DNA from: Promerops cafer
Taxonomy: Eukaryota > Chordata > Aves > Passeriformes > Nectariniidae
Direction: 5' to 3'
Assembly: GCA_013398275.1 (NCBI GenBank)
Contig: VZSE01014922.1
Span: forward strand, 6,586,963 to 6,650,962
DNA: 64,000 bases
Shown here: positions 11,821-24,481 of the stretch, piece by piece
Layout: each line of letters begins with the position of its first letter
Numbering within the stretch: the stretch's first letter is position 1
Position numbers and translations under genes: made by a program
The notes under the pieces: generated by a model
Database searches by the model: none
The model's input: only the letters and a program-made list of their open reading frames with translations
What the model was told of the DNA's origin: nothing

Positions 11821-13374
11821 ATTGAGACAACAGGCAAGAGGAAATACTTAAAATACTTAAATCAATGAGGAAAGAAGGTTATGTAAATGAGACTATCTCT
11901 GGGCCAATCATCTTCACTTTCAGACAGGAATTATTTTCCTTTGGAAGCTCAGAGATGATAACTTGATGTGAAAGTTTGTTTTTATTCTAAAATTCTGCAT
12001 TATTGGCACGCCATAAAGTGGATTATGTGTAATAACTTCTATTATAAAATTAACAGTACTTTCTTTTGAATAGGCATTCATTTTAAAATGCATTCTACTT
12101 TTTACAGAGAACAATGTTTGTGCTTATTGAAGAGAGGATAAAGCAAGATTTTGTGCTACAACTTATACATCTACTGACATGTCAAGGAGGTCTTTTTTTT
12201 CTTCTTAAGATATTAAAAGTTTTGTGAAGAGCTATTTTAGTAGAAGGTTCCATGGTGTTTCAAGAAACATAAGATGCTTTGAAGAAGAAAATAGAAGGAG
12301 ATGTTTTACTTGGTAGTATAGCATGAGCTGGTTGTAATATCCTAGAAAAAATTTTTCCAGGCAAAGAATGGCAAAGAGAAAACCCTAACTTCTTGTATAT
12401 CAATTGGATAAAAGTAACATAAGTGTATTGATTACTATATCATGATATAGGTTGAAATAAATACATGCTTAAAGAAAATACTTGTTTTCAGAAAACTAAA
12501 TTGTTTTTCTCTGGAAAATTGTTTCTTCAGGCATTCCAGCATTGTCTAGTCATGCCTCCTTCCCAAGGCCAAAAAAAGCCCTTAGGCTGTTTACAATAAG
12601 GTTTTTACTCTGACCAATACTTGTGCTGTCTCAGCCTCTGATAGTCAGGCTTATGTTGAAGTATGTGTTTCCATTATAATCAGTTTTGTTTGATATCTCT
12701 CACTTAAATTCTCAAACACAATTTTCTAGTTCTCCTTTTAGAGATACTAATGTTTTCATCAGTAATGTCAAGTTCTAATTAAAAATCAATAAGATTTTTT
12801 TCTTGTCTTCTTCTGAAATCAAGACTCTTCCAATCTCAAATTATTCACATTCATACTGTGTGCAATAAATTTTCTGCTCATAATGAGAGATTATTGTGAT
12901 AAATATCAAACATGACTTTGAATGAAATGTAGAGCCATGCAGTCCATACTGAGTAAGAGATACCATCTTGAATAAGGTCAGAATAATTTTTGAAGCTAAG
13001 AAAGAAAAGATAATTTGGCAGAGAAATAGCTAGTTAGGAAAAAAACCAACCCTTGCCAAACAAGAAAAACCCCAAGAATGGCTCCTCTCAGTGTTATCTC
13101 AAACACTAAAATCTGCTTGTTTAAGGACCTATTAATCATGGTGTGAAATGCTGCCCAATTTACATAACTGAGCAACAGAAAATAAAATTTGACAGAGAAA
13201 AGAGAGCATTAATTAGGCAGCTCTTGTAAGTGACAATGAGCTTCCCTGTTCTCCCCGAATTCTTTAGTACATACCCGGTAATTTCACACAGAATTTGGAG
13301 TGTCTTCCGGAGTTAGCTGGCACTTGTGTCTTTGTTTCGTATCTCTGATATGCCCTTAATATTGCATGTTGCAG

Positions 13375-13625
13375 GGGACACAGCTGATCTTTGCCAGGCC
13401 CTGCAGGTGAGCACTGGGAAGCTCTTCTCCCTTCGAAGCTGGAGGCTGCAGCTGTGTGAAGCCTGGATCGCGCCTGTGCTGGTTCCAAGCCCCCGTTTGC
13501 AGCAGCGAGGCTGGCAGTGCCGGGCCCTGCGGGACTGGCCCCGCTCCCGGGCGCTTCCAGCGCTGCCTGCGCCTGGCACGGGGATGGGAGCACAGGGCTC
13601 GTTACTCTCCCGCCGCCTGCTTAGA
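13375..13625. promoter_or_regulatory. small CpG-rich island, possible promoter or exon
   Basis: Within 13434-13613 I count about 16 CpG dinucleotides in 180 bp at roughly two-thirds GC. That gives an observed/expected ratio near 0.8 by hand, against a CpG-poor AT-rich background. It contains GATCGCGCC, CCGCTCCCGGGCGC and CCCGCCGCC. Just left of it, GCAG ends at 13374 and CTGCAGGTGAGC places a strong splice-donor consensus at 13406/13407, so 13375-13406 would be a possible 32 bp exon on the plus strand. Open frames on both strands (135 codons plus, 114 and 109 codons minus) are expected in GC-rich DNA. Alternatives are a GC-rich repeat fragment or a gene-conversion hot spot. The island is shorter than standard CpG-island thresholds, so this call is tentative. 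Confidence 0.35.
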
Positions 13626-15911
13626 CTGTGTTTGCTGCATTTCATTTCAAACAGCACGATAAAAAGTCTCCTGACATTGCAACGGTGCTGTACATGCCAC
13701 AGCCACCTGGCACCTCAAGGTAGCAGCACTTGATCTGTGCCCTCCACAAGGACTCAGTCCCAGCCATGGCAGTGACTGGGAACACTGTGACACTGGTAAA
13801 GGAAATTTGCGCAGATATTAGTTCATATTTTCATTATGTTTTGTCTTTAATTAGGGCAATTCATCTTCAGAATTCTCTTAAGTTGCATAGTAACATATTT
13901 TCATTGTATTTCCTTTGAAGACATTGGAATTAGTGTATCCAGTTACCAAAGGGATGATTAGGAGCAAATAATGGCTCACAGTTTAGCTTCTGGCTGAGGC
14001 AAACCTGCCTGCATTGTCCACAGTTGCTGTTCAAAAGGTTATCTTGGCAATCAAAAAGGTGGAAGATTGTTCTCTTTTGTTGTGAAATGAAGGGTTTAGA
14101 GTCTTGGATATTGTATTACTGATAATGTGGCAGAAAAAATATTACTTTTTAACAGAAAAATAACATGCTGCCAATTTGCTTTAGGTGAGCACAAATAATT
14201 TGTTTCCACCACTACCAATATAAATATTAACGCAAGGTCTGGAACTTGAGTTTTTCCTGACAATTTCTGGCTCTTTTAGACTGATTTTTTAAGATAATCT
14301 TTAGCTTTCACGATAGTTTTACCACCATCAGTAGGAAACTACTCTAAAAACAGTAATTCTGGGTTACAAATTGCTCAGCTAGAAAGACAGAATGTTAATA
14401 TTTTTCCTAAAGATTAATAATTGCTTTTGTATGAGAGAAAAGACCCCAAAACTATTTCTCTTCACTGGTAGCTGGATTATATTATTATATTAGGAAAGGA
14501 ATATTGTAAATGTTAGAAATAATTGTAAACATTTGCCTTCCATATATGATTCTGTGTCTAATACTTGGATTTTAGCTTTACATTAAAATACACTGTCTAG
14601 AAATTGATCCTCTCTGTCAGGAACTGGTAACATTTTTTGGGGAAACTAATAATTTAAAGTTTTGAATTGTTTCTAAAAATGTCAGTAACTGATGTTCTGT
14701 CCCCAGAGTTATAGTATTTACATCAAGGCCACACCATACCCCTTGCTTGGGCAGATGTAGTGACATGAGAGATATTTTATTAATCAACCATTTACTTAAA
14801 GTAAACCCTTTCTTACAACCTTTTTTTATGACCCTTTGAAAGAAATCTATGACCCTTTGAACGAAATCTAGAGAACAATATGAATCACAGATTGTTGTGT
14901 GACATTGATAGAGAACTTGAAGGCTCCCTAAATCGAAATCCTGTGCAGGCATATGATAAACCTTCAGCATGAAGGTTTCTGGATAAAGTATCTATATCAT
15001 TTTGAACAACATAAATATTTTGCATAAATATTAATTTACGTTTTACTGCTTTTGTATCACCAGTGTAACAGGTGCTTCCAAATGCTCTGGGAGCAAATGA
15101 TGAAGCAGATATTAAATGGGGTATGTGGAAATATTCTCTCTCAGTAAGTTGTCCCAAACAACTGGTAAGGCGAATATGGATTAAAACACAATAGCAAGGA
15201 GCAGATGCAAACTGCTAGGAATGCAGATGTTTGTACATATCTGAAAAAGGTTTGATTTCTGCCAGAATTCTCTTTACTGCTTATTCATTGCCCAGAACTG
15301 TCTTCTTTGTTGTACAGAGCGAGGAAAGCAAAATAAAATCCTGAAAAAAATTACAGTCTTACAGTAGAAGGGGAAAGAAAAAGGTGTGAAAAAATGAGCC
15401 AGCTGGTTGAGGTCCCCCAAAACTGGTTCCATGTTTATGACATAGTCAATTGTTTATCTGTAGTTGGACTGTAAATCAGTGAAAGATGTCTAAATAAATG
15501 CTGGGACAAATTTACCTCCCCCTGTCTCCTTCATTTTCTCTCTTTCTGTGGCAATAAACCATAAGATCTAAGTATATTTCTGATACCTGTAATTAGCACT
15601 ATAATTTTTTCTTAAGAGAGAACCACTACCACTGCCCCAACCTCCCCCAAACTGTTGATTTTTGTATGCAAATTCTCATTTATCCCAGAAAAACATCCTT
15701 GCAGATAAATCTAATGGAAGTTCACTGTCCTGCCAACTGGCAGTACTTGAGGAATCTGCCTTTGGAGTGGATAGTAACAAATCCTATGTAAAAATCATAT
15801 CACACTTGTATGTTTCAAAGCTATTCAACACTGAGCATCACTAACAGTGACTACCCCAGGCAGGAAAGTGCACAGTGGGTATTAACTATTAAGAGAGTGT
15901 TCATCATCTCT
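13626..15911. other. unassigned region
   Basis: No gene or known repeat is recognised. It holds one 21 bp tandem duplication (14827-14868), listed separately. The open frames, of at most 117 codons, show no domain. Confidence 0.45.
14827..14868. repeat. 21 bp tandem duplication
   Basis: Two adjacent 21 bp copies beginning TATGACCCTTTGAA differ at one position (AAAG versus AACG). The near-identity implies a recent replication-slippage duplication. Confidence 0.92.
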
Positions 15912-16309
15912 TATGCAGAGAGACTGCAGGAGCTTGGCCTGTTTAGTTTAGAGAAGACTGAGAGGGGGCCTCATTTATGCATATAAATTTCTCAAAAGCA
16001 GGTGCCAAGAGGATGGTGGCAGACTCTTTGCAGTGGTGCCCAGCAACAGGACAAGGGGCAATGGCTATAAACTAAAGCACAAGAAGTTTCGCTTCTACAT
16101 GAGGAGGATCTTCTTTATATTGAGGGTGGCAGAGCCCTGGAACAGTCTGCCCAGAGAGGTCATGGAATCTCCCTCTCTGGAGTCATTCCACATGCCTCTG
16201 GCTGCATTCCTATATCATCTGCTCTTAGGGATCCTGCCATGGCAGGGGGGTTGGACTGGTTGATCTGCAGAGGTCCCTTCCAACCCTAAACATTCTCTGA
16301 TTCTGTGAT
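15912..16309 (+). mobile_element. CR1 LINE 3' end
   Basis: This is a clear CR1 fragment on the plus strand, covering the end of the second open reading frame and the 3' UTR. It reads in order GGAGCTTGGCCTGTTTAG, GAGAGGGGGCCTCATTTATG, CAGTGGTGCCCAGCAACAGG, ACAAGGGGCAATGG, GCCCTGGAACAGTCTGCCC, AGAGAGGTCATGGAATCTCC and GGGGGGTTGGACTGGTTGATC. It continues through AGAGGTCCCTTCCAACCC and ends in two of the ATTCTSTG octamers that terminate CR1. It is strongly 5'-truncated, as most bird copies are, and has no intact reverse-transcriptase frame. Conservation suggests it is younger than the relic near 6.1 kb. Confidence 0.95.
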
Positions 16310-17995
16310 CAAGTGTCTGCTCACTGCTGGATGAAATACAATACATGGACAAGGTGGGGAGGTCTTGCTGTCTCAGAGGTCTAAGATGTCTTTCAATAGC
16401 CAGGGAACATATCTTGTGTACACGGTGTTTCAAGATGGTACAAGCAATATAAAAAGTAAGTTAGTTTTTTAGGCCAAGTTATTTTTTGTTTGGTTTTGAT
16501 ATAGGGAGGCCATAGAGCATTGCAGGCAGAGTCTCTGTGGATCTCTGTTGTTGTTACAGTGTGGAGCTTTAAGCTGTGTACTTGACCTGTGTAGTTCTTC
16601 CTTCACACTTTGTATCTGGTTAATAAGTGAAGCATCATTTCTGTTTTGCACTGGACAGAGCCTGTGCCTCTCCCAGCAGCAGGTGTGGGAGCAGTGGGGA
16701 GCTGAAGAGGGCATAGGGGCCATCAGCTGCAGAAACACCTGTCAGTAAAGCAGAACACATCAGCCTTTCTGCTGGGATGCCAACAGGTTTCATGGCTACA
16801 TCCTGAGTCCTCAAGAACCATCCCCAGGGTGAAGCTGTAGGAACCTGTCTGCCAGGTGCCATTCTGGCTCTGCTCAGATGGATACCCCTTCCAACACACA
16901 CACAATTTCCTGGAAAGCTGGGAAAAGAAAGGGGCCAGAAGGAAATTTTTAAGAGGGCCAGCTTTTGTCTCTCTTGGTGTATAAGAGAAATGATGAACAT
17001 GTTTTGTTAGCATATATCAGAAAGGGGACAATAAGATATATTTGAGAGGAGTGTAAGGAAGAGTTTACACATGTGATACCTCACCAGTTTGGAAGCCTTC
17101 CAGGGATGGATATTGCCTCTTGACCAGCTGCTGATCTTTCCCTTCTCCCCTCCAAATGCCTTCACAGTTTTGACCTCTATAAATCAATGGAACAGATAAG
17201 TTCTTCAGTTGACATTTGAATCATGCTAACATCAGTTAAAATTTATTCTCAGATACTTTTACCACACAACCAAGACTGAACCTTTCCCATACCATTCATG
17301 GTTTTCTACCATTTCCTTTCTACCACTTCTTTCTTTCAGCACATTTCAGCCCCAGAATCATCCCTGCTACCCTTCTTTGTATCTTTGCTGTCTGAAGATG
17401 TGCAGGGCTACATGCCATATCCAGGAAATGTCACACTGTGAATTTATCCAGGGACCCAAGGAAAGAACACTCTCTCTGTGTCTTTCCTAATAATTCTAAA
17501 TGCTTCATTTGCCTCTTTGAGTGCTGCAGGGCATTGAACTGACATTTTTAAAAATTCTGTCCTCAATGACTTTAAGAACTCTTTCTGAGTATATAAAACA
17601 AAGCAAGTTTTAACAATAGAGAAAAGAAGACAGAAACAGTTTATTAAAAACATCACAACTGTGAGTGACCAGTAGAAGCATGCAAAGAAGCTAAATGTGT
17701 TCCCACAGTATTTGCATCTGCAGCTATTTGCAGTTTTGCCACAGAATATCTCCTGACCAAAATTTTTTTTTCTTTTGAATGCTTTTTTCCCTTTTGTTTT
17801 TTTTACTACCATTGGTGGACAGCTTGTTCCCACTGGCTGATGAAACCACTGGAAGAAGTCTGTCTCATGCCTTTTGTCCAGTCTGGATGTTCCTTACCTG
17901 GGCAAGACTAAGAGCTGTCACCCACCCTGCCACTGAAATTCCATAATCCTATCTCTCTGTGGGTAAATGAGGGTGGCAGAGAGTCACTGTAGGAC

Positions 17996-18031
17996 CCTTC
18001 CTTCCTTCCTTCCTTCCTTCCTTCCTTCCTT
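17996..18031. repeat. (CCTT)n microsatellite
   Basis: Nine uninterrupted CCTT units form a pure pyrimidine tract. Confidence 0.95.
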
Positions 18032-20752
18032 ACAATCTGCCACCAAACTGCCTTTTAGTGTGAAGCAGCTGTGTTCTCTGGTGACATGGGAGTGTCACTT
18101 TGTCTGGGTTGCCTCACCCGGTGTCACCAGTAGCTGGTGTCCTCAGCCTTCTCATGTGCATACAATGTCTGTGCCTCTTGCAAAGCTTGGCTGGCATCAG
18201 AGCCATGTGCCTCTGTGAGCTGGTTTCACTCTCACTCCAGTACGAAGACTATAAAGATCCTCATGCAGAGGTATTAGAGCAGGAATTAGATCCTTCCTAG
18301 ATACCTTGTCCCTTCTGTCCCAAACTGTCCCATCTTATCAGAAATAAAAGTGGCTGATGAATAAATCCTAAACTCATTGACTGTGTCTGTGGGTCTAAGC
18401 ATGCATCACCCAGCATGAGCCCATGCACACAGCTCTGGGCTCCAAGGGCTACTCAGGTCATGGGAAACAAGCAGTAAGGAAGAAAAGTCTAGTTCATACC
18501 CAAGTCTTGCCCTGATATGAAGATGAGATGTGGACAGTGTGTATATCCAGGTTATAAGGTCTCCCCAAGTTCCTATAAGTCTTTTTTCATTGTCTACTAA
18601 TAGTACATCATGGTTTGATTTCCTTATGTGTATCATCATCAAGTTTTTAAAAGGATTGTAACTGAAGCAGTTGTGCATCAGCATTCATAGAGCCATCTGT
18701 GCAGATGCAGCAGTTCCCACCTGTCCTCTGGTTCCTCAGGCAGCAGAAGTGCTTTCCCCCATGAGCTTCAGCATCAATATGTTGCTGTAAAAGGAACTTA
18801 GGAATAATTGCCATAATTAATAATAGTGTTTCAACTGACTTTGCAAACATGCACTGGTTCTGCCCCACAGTTCTCCAGAGGTGGATGGAGGGAGAGAAAC
18901 ACGTAAGCTTCTTGGTAATAAGTACCTGGGTATCTAACACAACCATAAGCCCAGGCAGTGTTAGCAGCACTTGGCATTTTTGGGTTTGGACTTTTGTTTT
19001 GATGCCTGCATTATTAAATAATGCCTCAACATAGATTGAAGGTGGCTAACATAGGAGGCACACAGTTCAAGTCTGCTGGCTGGACTCATACAGTGTTTTC
19101 CTGTGACATATGTAGGGAATCCCCACCCCAAAAGACATTATAGCCTGTCTAAGCAGTTCCTGCAAGGTGAGGAACAGATGCACAATCCTTCTCAAAAATG
19201 TGGCTACACAGGAAAGGTGACATACACTGCATTACATCCCTGAGAACAGTATGTCGTCAGAAATGCTGGGCCTTGCTTTACTGGCACAAATATGGACTTT
19301 GTGCTCTGAGACCAAACAAAGTACTTTGTGAGGCACGGGACATGCCAAAACCTGCTGTTTCTGCTGGCTTGGATGATGCTACTTAGAGCTGAACCACGTA
19401 GCCTTCCTTTTGCCTTCTCCTTTCTGCTACTGCTACCACTTAAGTGAAGATGCTGCCTGCTGGGTCTGAAACTGATTTATGCTCTCACAGAAGAGGAAGT
19501 GTACTGCAGTGCACAGAGGAAAAACCTCCAAAAAGCAGTCCGAAAAAAAAAAGTTGATTTTTGATTAACCATAACATCTTTGTCCTGAGTGCTATTAGAA
19601 ACAAACATGTCCATCTTCCTAGCAGGACATGAGACACAGGCATAAGACACTGCTCAGCAACTCAGAAGTTTGGCTTTATTTAGATATTTAGATAAATGCT
19701 TCCCACTGAAACCAATGGGAATAATTTTTATAAATATCACCGAAGATCAGGGCCGTTGAGGTAAGGCAATATTAAGAAATAATCCAGTGAATCTTTAAAA
19801 CCCTTTTCTATTAGAGTTAAGCTGTAACTAATGCTCCATTACAATTGCATACTGGAGTCCTTGGAGACTTCTTAAGTACCCACTTCAAGGAAGAGCTGCT
19901 TTATTTCAGTATGCAGTGAGTATTTGGGCAGTCCTTGCCTTTGTCCCTGGAATCTCAAGTGAGTCTTACGTCTCTGTTCCCACCTACAAAGTGGGAAAAA
20001 GTGCTATAGAATAAGGCACTTGGGAGTGCTCAGACATTGTGATGATTATAACAATGAGGAAGGGACATTTTAAGCATCTGGATAAATCAGAGATAGATGC
20101 TAAAGGAGGGCAAGCATGACATTTGAGCCAGGTGCTTTTTGCATAGCAGCTCTTTCCATTTACCACTCCTTCAGGGCTGAAACTTCCGTTCAGTAAGTTT
20201 TGTTGCCTTCTATTGACATTCTTTCCAAGTTTAGTGCCCTGTTTCTGAGGAAATAAATTAGACTGTAGTATAAAAATTTTAAGTCAAGGCCACTCAATGT
20301 ATTGACATATTTCTTTATGCTGGGTACAAATTAACACCTCTTTCCAAAACACCTTGTATTTCCAGTTACTGCTGGGAACTCCTGTTCAGTTTATTAATTT
20401 CTGAGATTCAGTTCAGGTTGGGGGTAGAGACAGAAAGAGGGAACATATAGATTTTTAGTTGAACTGCCTTGTCTTTTAATCTAGGATGTCTGCTTACAAC
20501 ATTAGCTATTCTGTGCAGTACTGGGGGAAATATTATCCTGGGTCTTACCATACTTGCAGACATATTAGGAATGTTCAAATTTCACACCCCAGAGCAGAAC
20601 TCACTCAGCTGATTCCCACCTCTTCCAGTGCACAAGCGGATGTGTGAGCATCATGCCTTGAGCAGAAAGACCATTAAAAGCTTTGCGTATGGACCGTGCT
20701 CCTGAATTCTGCCACTCTCCCACAGCTCCACTGGATTTCAGCTTGACCATCT

Positions 20753-20772
20753 CTCCGATGATCTCATCGGAG
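20753..20772. repeat. 9 bp inverted repeat, 2 nt spacer
   Basis: CTCCGATGA and TCATCGGAG are exact reverse complements separated by TC. Each arm carries a CpG, which is uncommon in this CpG-poor background, so it could be a recently retained or protein-binding palindrome, or chance. Confidence 0.85.
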
Positions 20773-21222
20773 TGTCAAGTGAGGTTTGCAAAACACGGGC
20801 ACAGGGAACCAAGCTGAAGGTTTCATGCTGGCTCTGCTTATGCACTGAGGCCTTTTCTGAAGTGTGCTACTGTAAAAAACAGGAATTCAAAACAAATGTT
20901 CTGAGCCATGTTCCAGCCTGCAAGCGTGGGCCTGCTGATACAGGCTGCTATTTGGCTGGGAGCACTCATCAATCAGGCTTCAGGAGTGGACAGAAAGCAT
21001 TTACAGCCAGCAGTCTGAGCCATGAAATCTAAAACTCAGCAAGAGCTGCTTATAAATAGTATGAAACAAAGTAGTGAAAATTAATCTTGTGTATCTGCAG
21101 GGGTTTTTAGGTTAGATCTTTTTTCAAGATGGAAAACAAAGGTCTATTTCTGCAGCAGTCATGAGGGTTTTTCACTTTGAATTATCAAAGTTATTTCAGA
21201 GGAAAAAAAGATGAAAGGTTAC

Positions 21223-21239
21223 AAAAAAAAAAAAAAAAA
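21223..21239. repeat. poly(A) run, 17 nt
   Basis: Seventeen consecutive A residues lie about 100 bp before a minus-strand CR1. CR1 does not end in poly(A), so the run is not its tail. No flanking retrocopy was recognised. Confidence 0.9.
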
Positions 21240-21341
21240 TATCACTCCTGCCTTCCCTTCTTTCTCCTTGCTGTGGCCTAGGTTCAATCATGGCAGCACA
21301 AAGCGTTGATGTGACATTTGGCACAACCAATTTGATGAGGA

Positions 21342-21730
21342 ATCTTAGAGAATCATGCAATGGCTTTTGTTGGAAGGAACATTAAAGATCATCTAGCTCC
21401 AGCCCCCTGCCATGGGCAGGGACACCTTCCATTAGACCAAGTTTCTCAGAGCCATGTCCAACCTGGCCTTCAACATCGCCAAGGATGGGGCAGCAGCAGC
21501 TTCTCTGGGCAACCTGTTCCAGCATCTCACCACCCTCACAGTAAAGAATTTATTCCTAATATCTAATATAAACCTACTTTCCTTCACCTTAAAACCATTT
21601 TTCTTTGCCCTATCCACTCCATGCCCTTGTGAAAAGTCCAGCTCTCTTGGAGTCCATTTAGGTACTGGAAAATGCTATAAAGCCTCCTGGAGCCTTCTCT
21701 TTTCTAGGCTGGACAGCCCCAGCAAGGGCA
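21342..21730 (-). mobile_element. CR1 LINE 3' end
   Basis: On the minus strand the segment reads GCTGGGGCTGTCCAGCC, AGAAAAGAGAAGGCTCC, then TTTACTGTGAGGGTGGTGAG. Next come ATGCTGGAACAGGTTGCCC, AGAGAAGCTGC, GATGTTGAAGGCCAGGTTGG and GGTGTCCCTGCCCATGGCAG. It closes with GGGGGCTGGAGCTAGATGATC and a final GATTCTCT octamer pair near 21345. These are the CR1 3' landmarks in the right order. The copy is 5'-truncated and noncoding. Confidence 0.95.
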
Positions 21731-24425
21731 AGTGAGCACTGAGGTGGTGGTGGGTGCGTGAGATGCATCCTAAAGAAGATCAGTCACTGATGATCCAAAT
21801 TCTTCTTCTGATAGTAGCTGATCCAGTTTGGTGCTCCTGCCTGTTCATCCTTCCTCCTCTGAAAAGATTGGTACCCCACCTCTGTGCTGGATGCCAACGA
21901 GCTCTTTGTGTAGCTGCCATCCAATCATGCCAGTGGAAACCTGGATGGAGAGCAGGACCTCCCGATCCAGTGTGGAAAGAGGAGCATCTTAAACCCAGAA
22001 AAGTGAGTCACCTCCTTGGTCATTAAAGTGTTGATGGACAGTTACTTGCTTCCCATGCAGCAACAATTACTGGGAGGGAGCAGCTGATGAAACTGGCCTT
22101 GCTTGCATCAGCAGGGAGTAATGTCAAGACCTGTGATCCATCCACAGGCAGTTTTACAGCTTTTCCATAGCATGTTCAAAAGCACCAAGACAGGGACATC
22201 AGCTGTGTAGGAATCTGGCCAGATAGCAGACAGACTGGTGATAACAGCACTTGGGAAACAGAGCACAGCATGGCAGCACTTGTCTGAGAACCCTCCAGGA
22301 ATCTCAGCAGGATGGGTCTTTTAGGGAGTGTCAGCAAAAGGAAGATTATGTCCCTCAAAAATAATTGGTGTTTTTCTGATTTCTTCCAAGTGAATTCCAG
22401 ATGCAACTCTATGCTATTATTAAACATGAAATAGGTGCTAATGCCAAGGGAGGAGGAAGCAGCTCTATGCACAGGTTCTCTGACAGCATTTTCTAACCTT
22501 TTGAAATCTTTTAGGCTCAATGCCTGATGCTAGAAGTGTCCAGGAGAGAAAGGGGGGGATGTAGAGATAATTGCTGAAATGTGTGTATTACTCTAGAAAG
22601 AAACAGCAGTCAAAGAGTAAAGGGGCACATTTGAAAGAAAATAGACTTAGCTAGCCATTCCAACCCCCTTCCTGTCCTTAGAGGATTTTGATTAGGCTTC
22701 TGCCTGACAAGCCTGAAGGAAGGACCTTAGTTGTTCATCTCAGCCTTATGGATTTGTGCCAGATTTCTGGTCACATTTATACAGACTTGTCCCCAGCAGG
22801 ATAGAAGAATGTCCTATTTTTAGCAAACTCAAAGATCTAGCATATGGCCTGCAGTCTATCATCCTGAGCCCTGGATGCTACGTTGCATAAAAGAAGCAGG
22901 GTTATTTGGGATCACTGCCTGGATGGGAAGACCTCCAAGGACAATCTCAGTGGTGTCAGTGTTTCAGGAGGTGATATTCTTTCTTCTGAGTCCATGAGTC
23001 ATCTTGCTTAATGTCACTAAATTCTTTCATGTGAAGCAAAAGTCATGAACCTCACTACTTTTGGCCAAGTTTCAAGTTTTACAGCATTTACAATAATTTT
23101 TCAGAAGGGTGACTCTGCCTCCCGAGATAATGGTACATTATAGCTGTCCCTCCTAAAAAGCTGTCTATGCAATTCATGTATTTCTTTTGAAAATCTGGTC
23201 TCTTACTTTGTATTTTGTTGTGAATTCTTTGGCCAGTCTGACTCTGAAGGATATGAAATGTTGTAGGAAAAACAGTGGTGTGGACCATAAAATGATCTGT
23301 TTTAACATGATCTGCCCTGGTATCTTTGCCATTCTCTCTTTTCTTGAATTTGTTACCCAGAAAATAAGGGCACTGAAAATCCATTGGTTATTATCACCAT
23401 ATGATTTGAACATTATCATGCAGAGACAAGGGAAAAATTTATTTTGACCTAATTGCTCATCTGTGTGGATCTAACAGAGATCTATCCATGATGTGGGTTT
23501 TAGGTAATGCCTTTAGATGGTATTGCTGTGGCCTGTTCAAGCCCTAAGTAAAGGGTGATGCATGGATAGGCTGAAGGGTTCAGCTCTGATCTAGATGCCT
23601 TCTCCTTCAACCTGGATGTTTTTGTCTGTGCAGACCAAAAAGTCCAAGATTCATCAGCTCACAATGGCTGGAGGTGAAACAAGGCCAGTAATTTCACCTA
23701 ATCCGTAATCCATAGACTTTCTGGATTGCATCTGTTTGTTCAGGATAATGTCTGTTGTGTAGATGCAGCTGCAAGTTTAGTTAGTTGAGGCATCCTTCTT
23801 TAGATGGTAGGTGAGATGCTGACTCATCTCGGGTCATCTTATCCTAAAATTCACCTATTCTTAAAACAGCCATTATGTGAATTTTTCTCAAGGAGTAACC
23901 ACTGATAATGAAGATAGTCTGTCATGACTAGCTTGGGTTAAAATATCTTCTAAAAAGATTTTGATGTTTTCAGTGAAAATTACGAGATTGGATGAGGTAA
24001 ATATAATTTTTTTTCATATAAGTGTTTTACTTATCTTACAAACTCCGAGGTTGGAGGCATCTTGAGGTATTTATGAGCAAAATCTTCCCAAGCATTACCT
24101 AATTTGGAGAGAATGATTATAATAAATCAATATTATTAAATGTTTGTTAAGAGTTTCTTCTTTCCTAAGAGGAAGTTAGGTGAAGCAGATTACATTTTTT
24201 TCTCTTTCCTTTCTTGTAGGGAAAGAAGCATCCCTGTTTATTCCCAATAATTGTCTTAACAAAATTCTTTCAGCTGCATACTGTAATATCCCCTAACTAC
24301 TGGCTGGGGTGAAATCACCTAAAAAAAAGTAACATAAAATTTCACTTTTTCCACAAGTAATGGCATTTCTTTCACCTTTTGTTTGGTTTCTCCTGCATAG
24401 AAACCTTAGGTTTCTAAAAATGCTG

Positions 24426-24481
24426 GGTTTTTTTGGTTGGGGTTTTGTTTTTGCTGTTTGTTTTGTTTGTTTGTTTGTTTT
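24426..24481. repeat. G/T-rich low-complexity tract with (GTTT)n
   Basis: A roughly 55 bp run composed almost only of G and T ends in several GTTT units. The hydrophobic open frame across it (24360-24617) is a consequence of T-rich codons, not a membrane protein. Confidence 0.85.

Larger units (their letters stand above)
6276..13260. other. AT-rich unassigned region with microsatellites
   Basis: About 7 kb with no supported gene. Short low-complexity tracts (poly(T) near 9073, TTTA near 11187, CAA near 11734) are listed separately. Open frames reach about 119 codons without any domain. A perfect 16 bp palindrome (CTATATCATGATATAG) lies at 12435-12450. No CR1 or LTR wording is recognised, although old, diverged copies could be missed by eye. 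Confidence 0.45.
16310..21341. other. unassigned region
   Basis: Five kilobases without a supported gene. It contains a (CCTT)n microsatellite at 17996-18031 and a short CG-containing hairpin at 20753-20772. Open frames reach 129 codons (minus strand 17444-17833, lysine- and cysteine-rich, with hydrophobic middle) without a recognisable domain. No transposon was recognised. Confidence 0.45.

Noticed and set aside
17444..17833. 129-codon minus-strand frame, lysine- and cysteine-rich with a hydrophobic middle
   Set aside because: Composition follows local A/T runs. The cysteines do not form a zinc-finger spacing I recognise.
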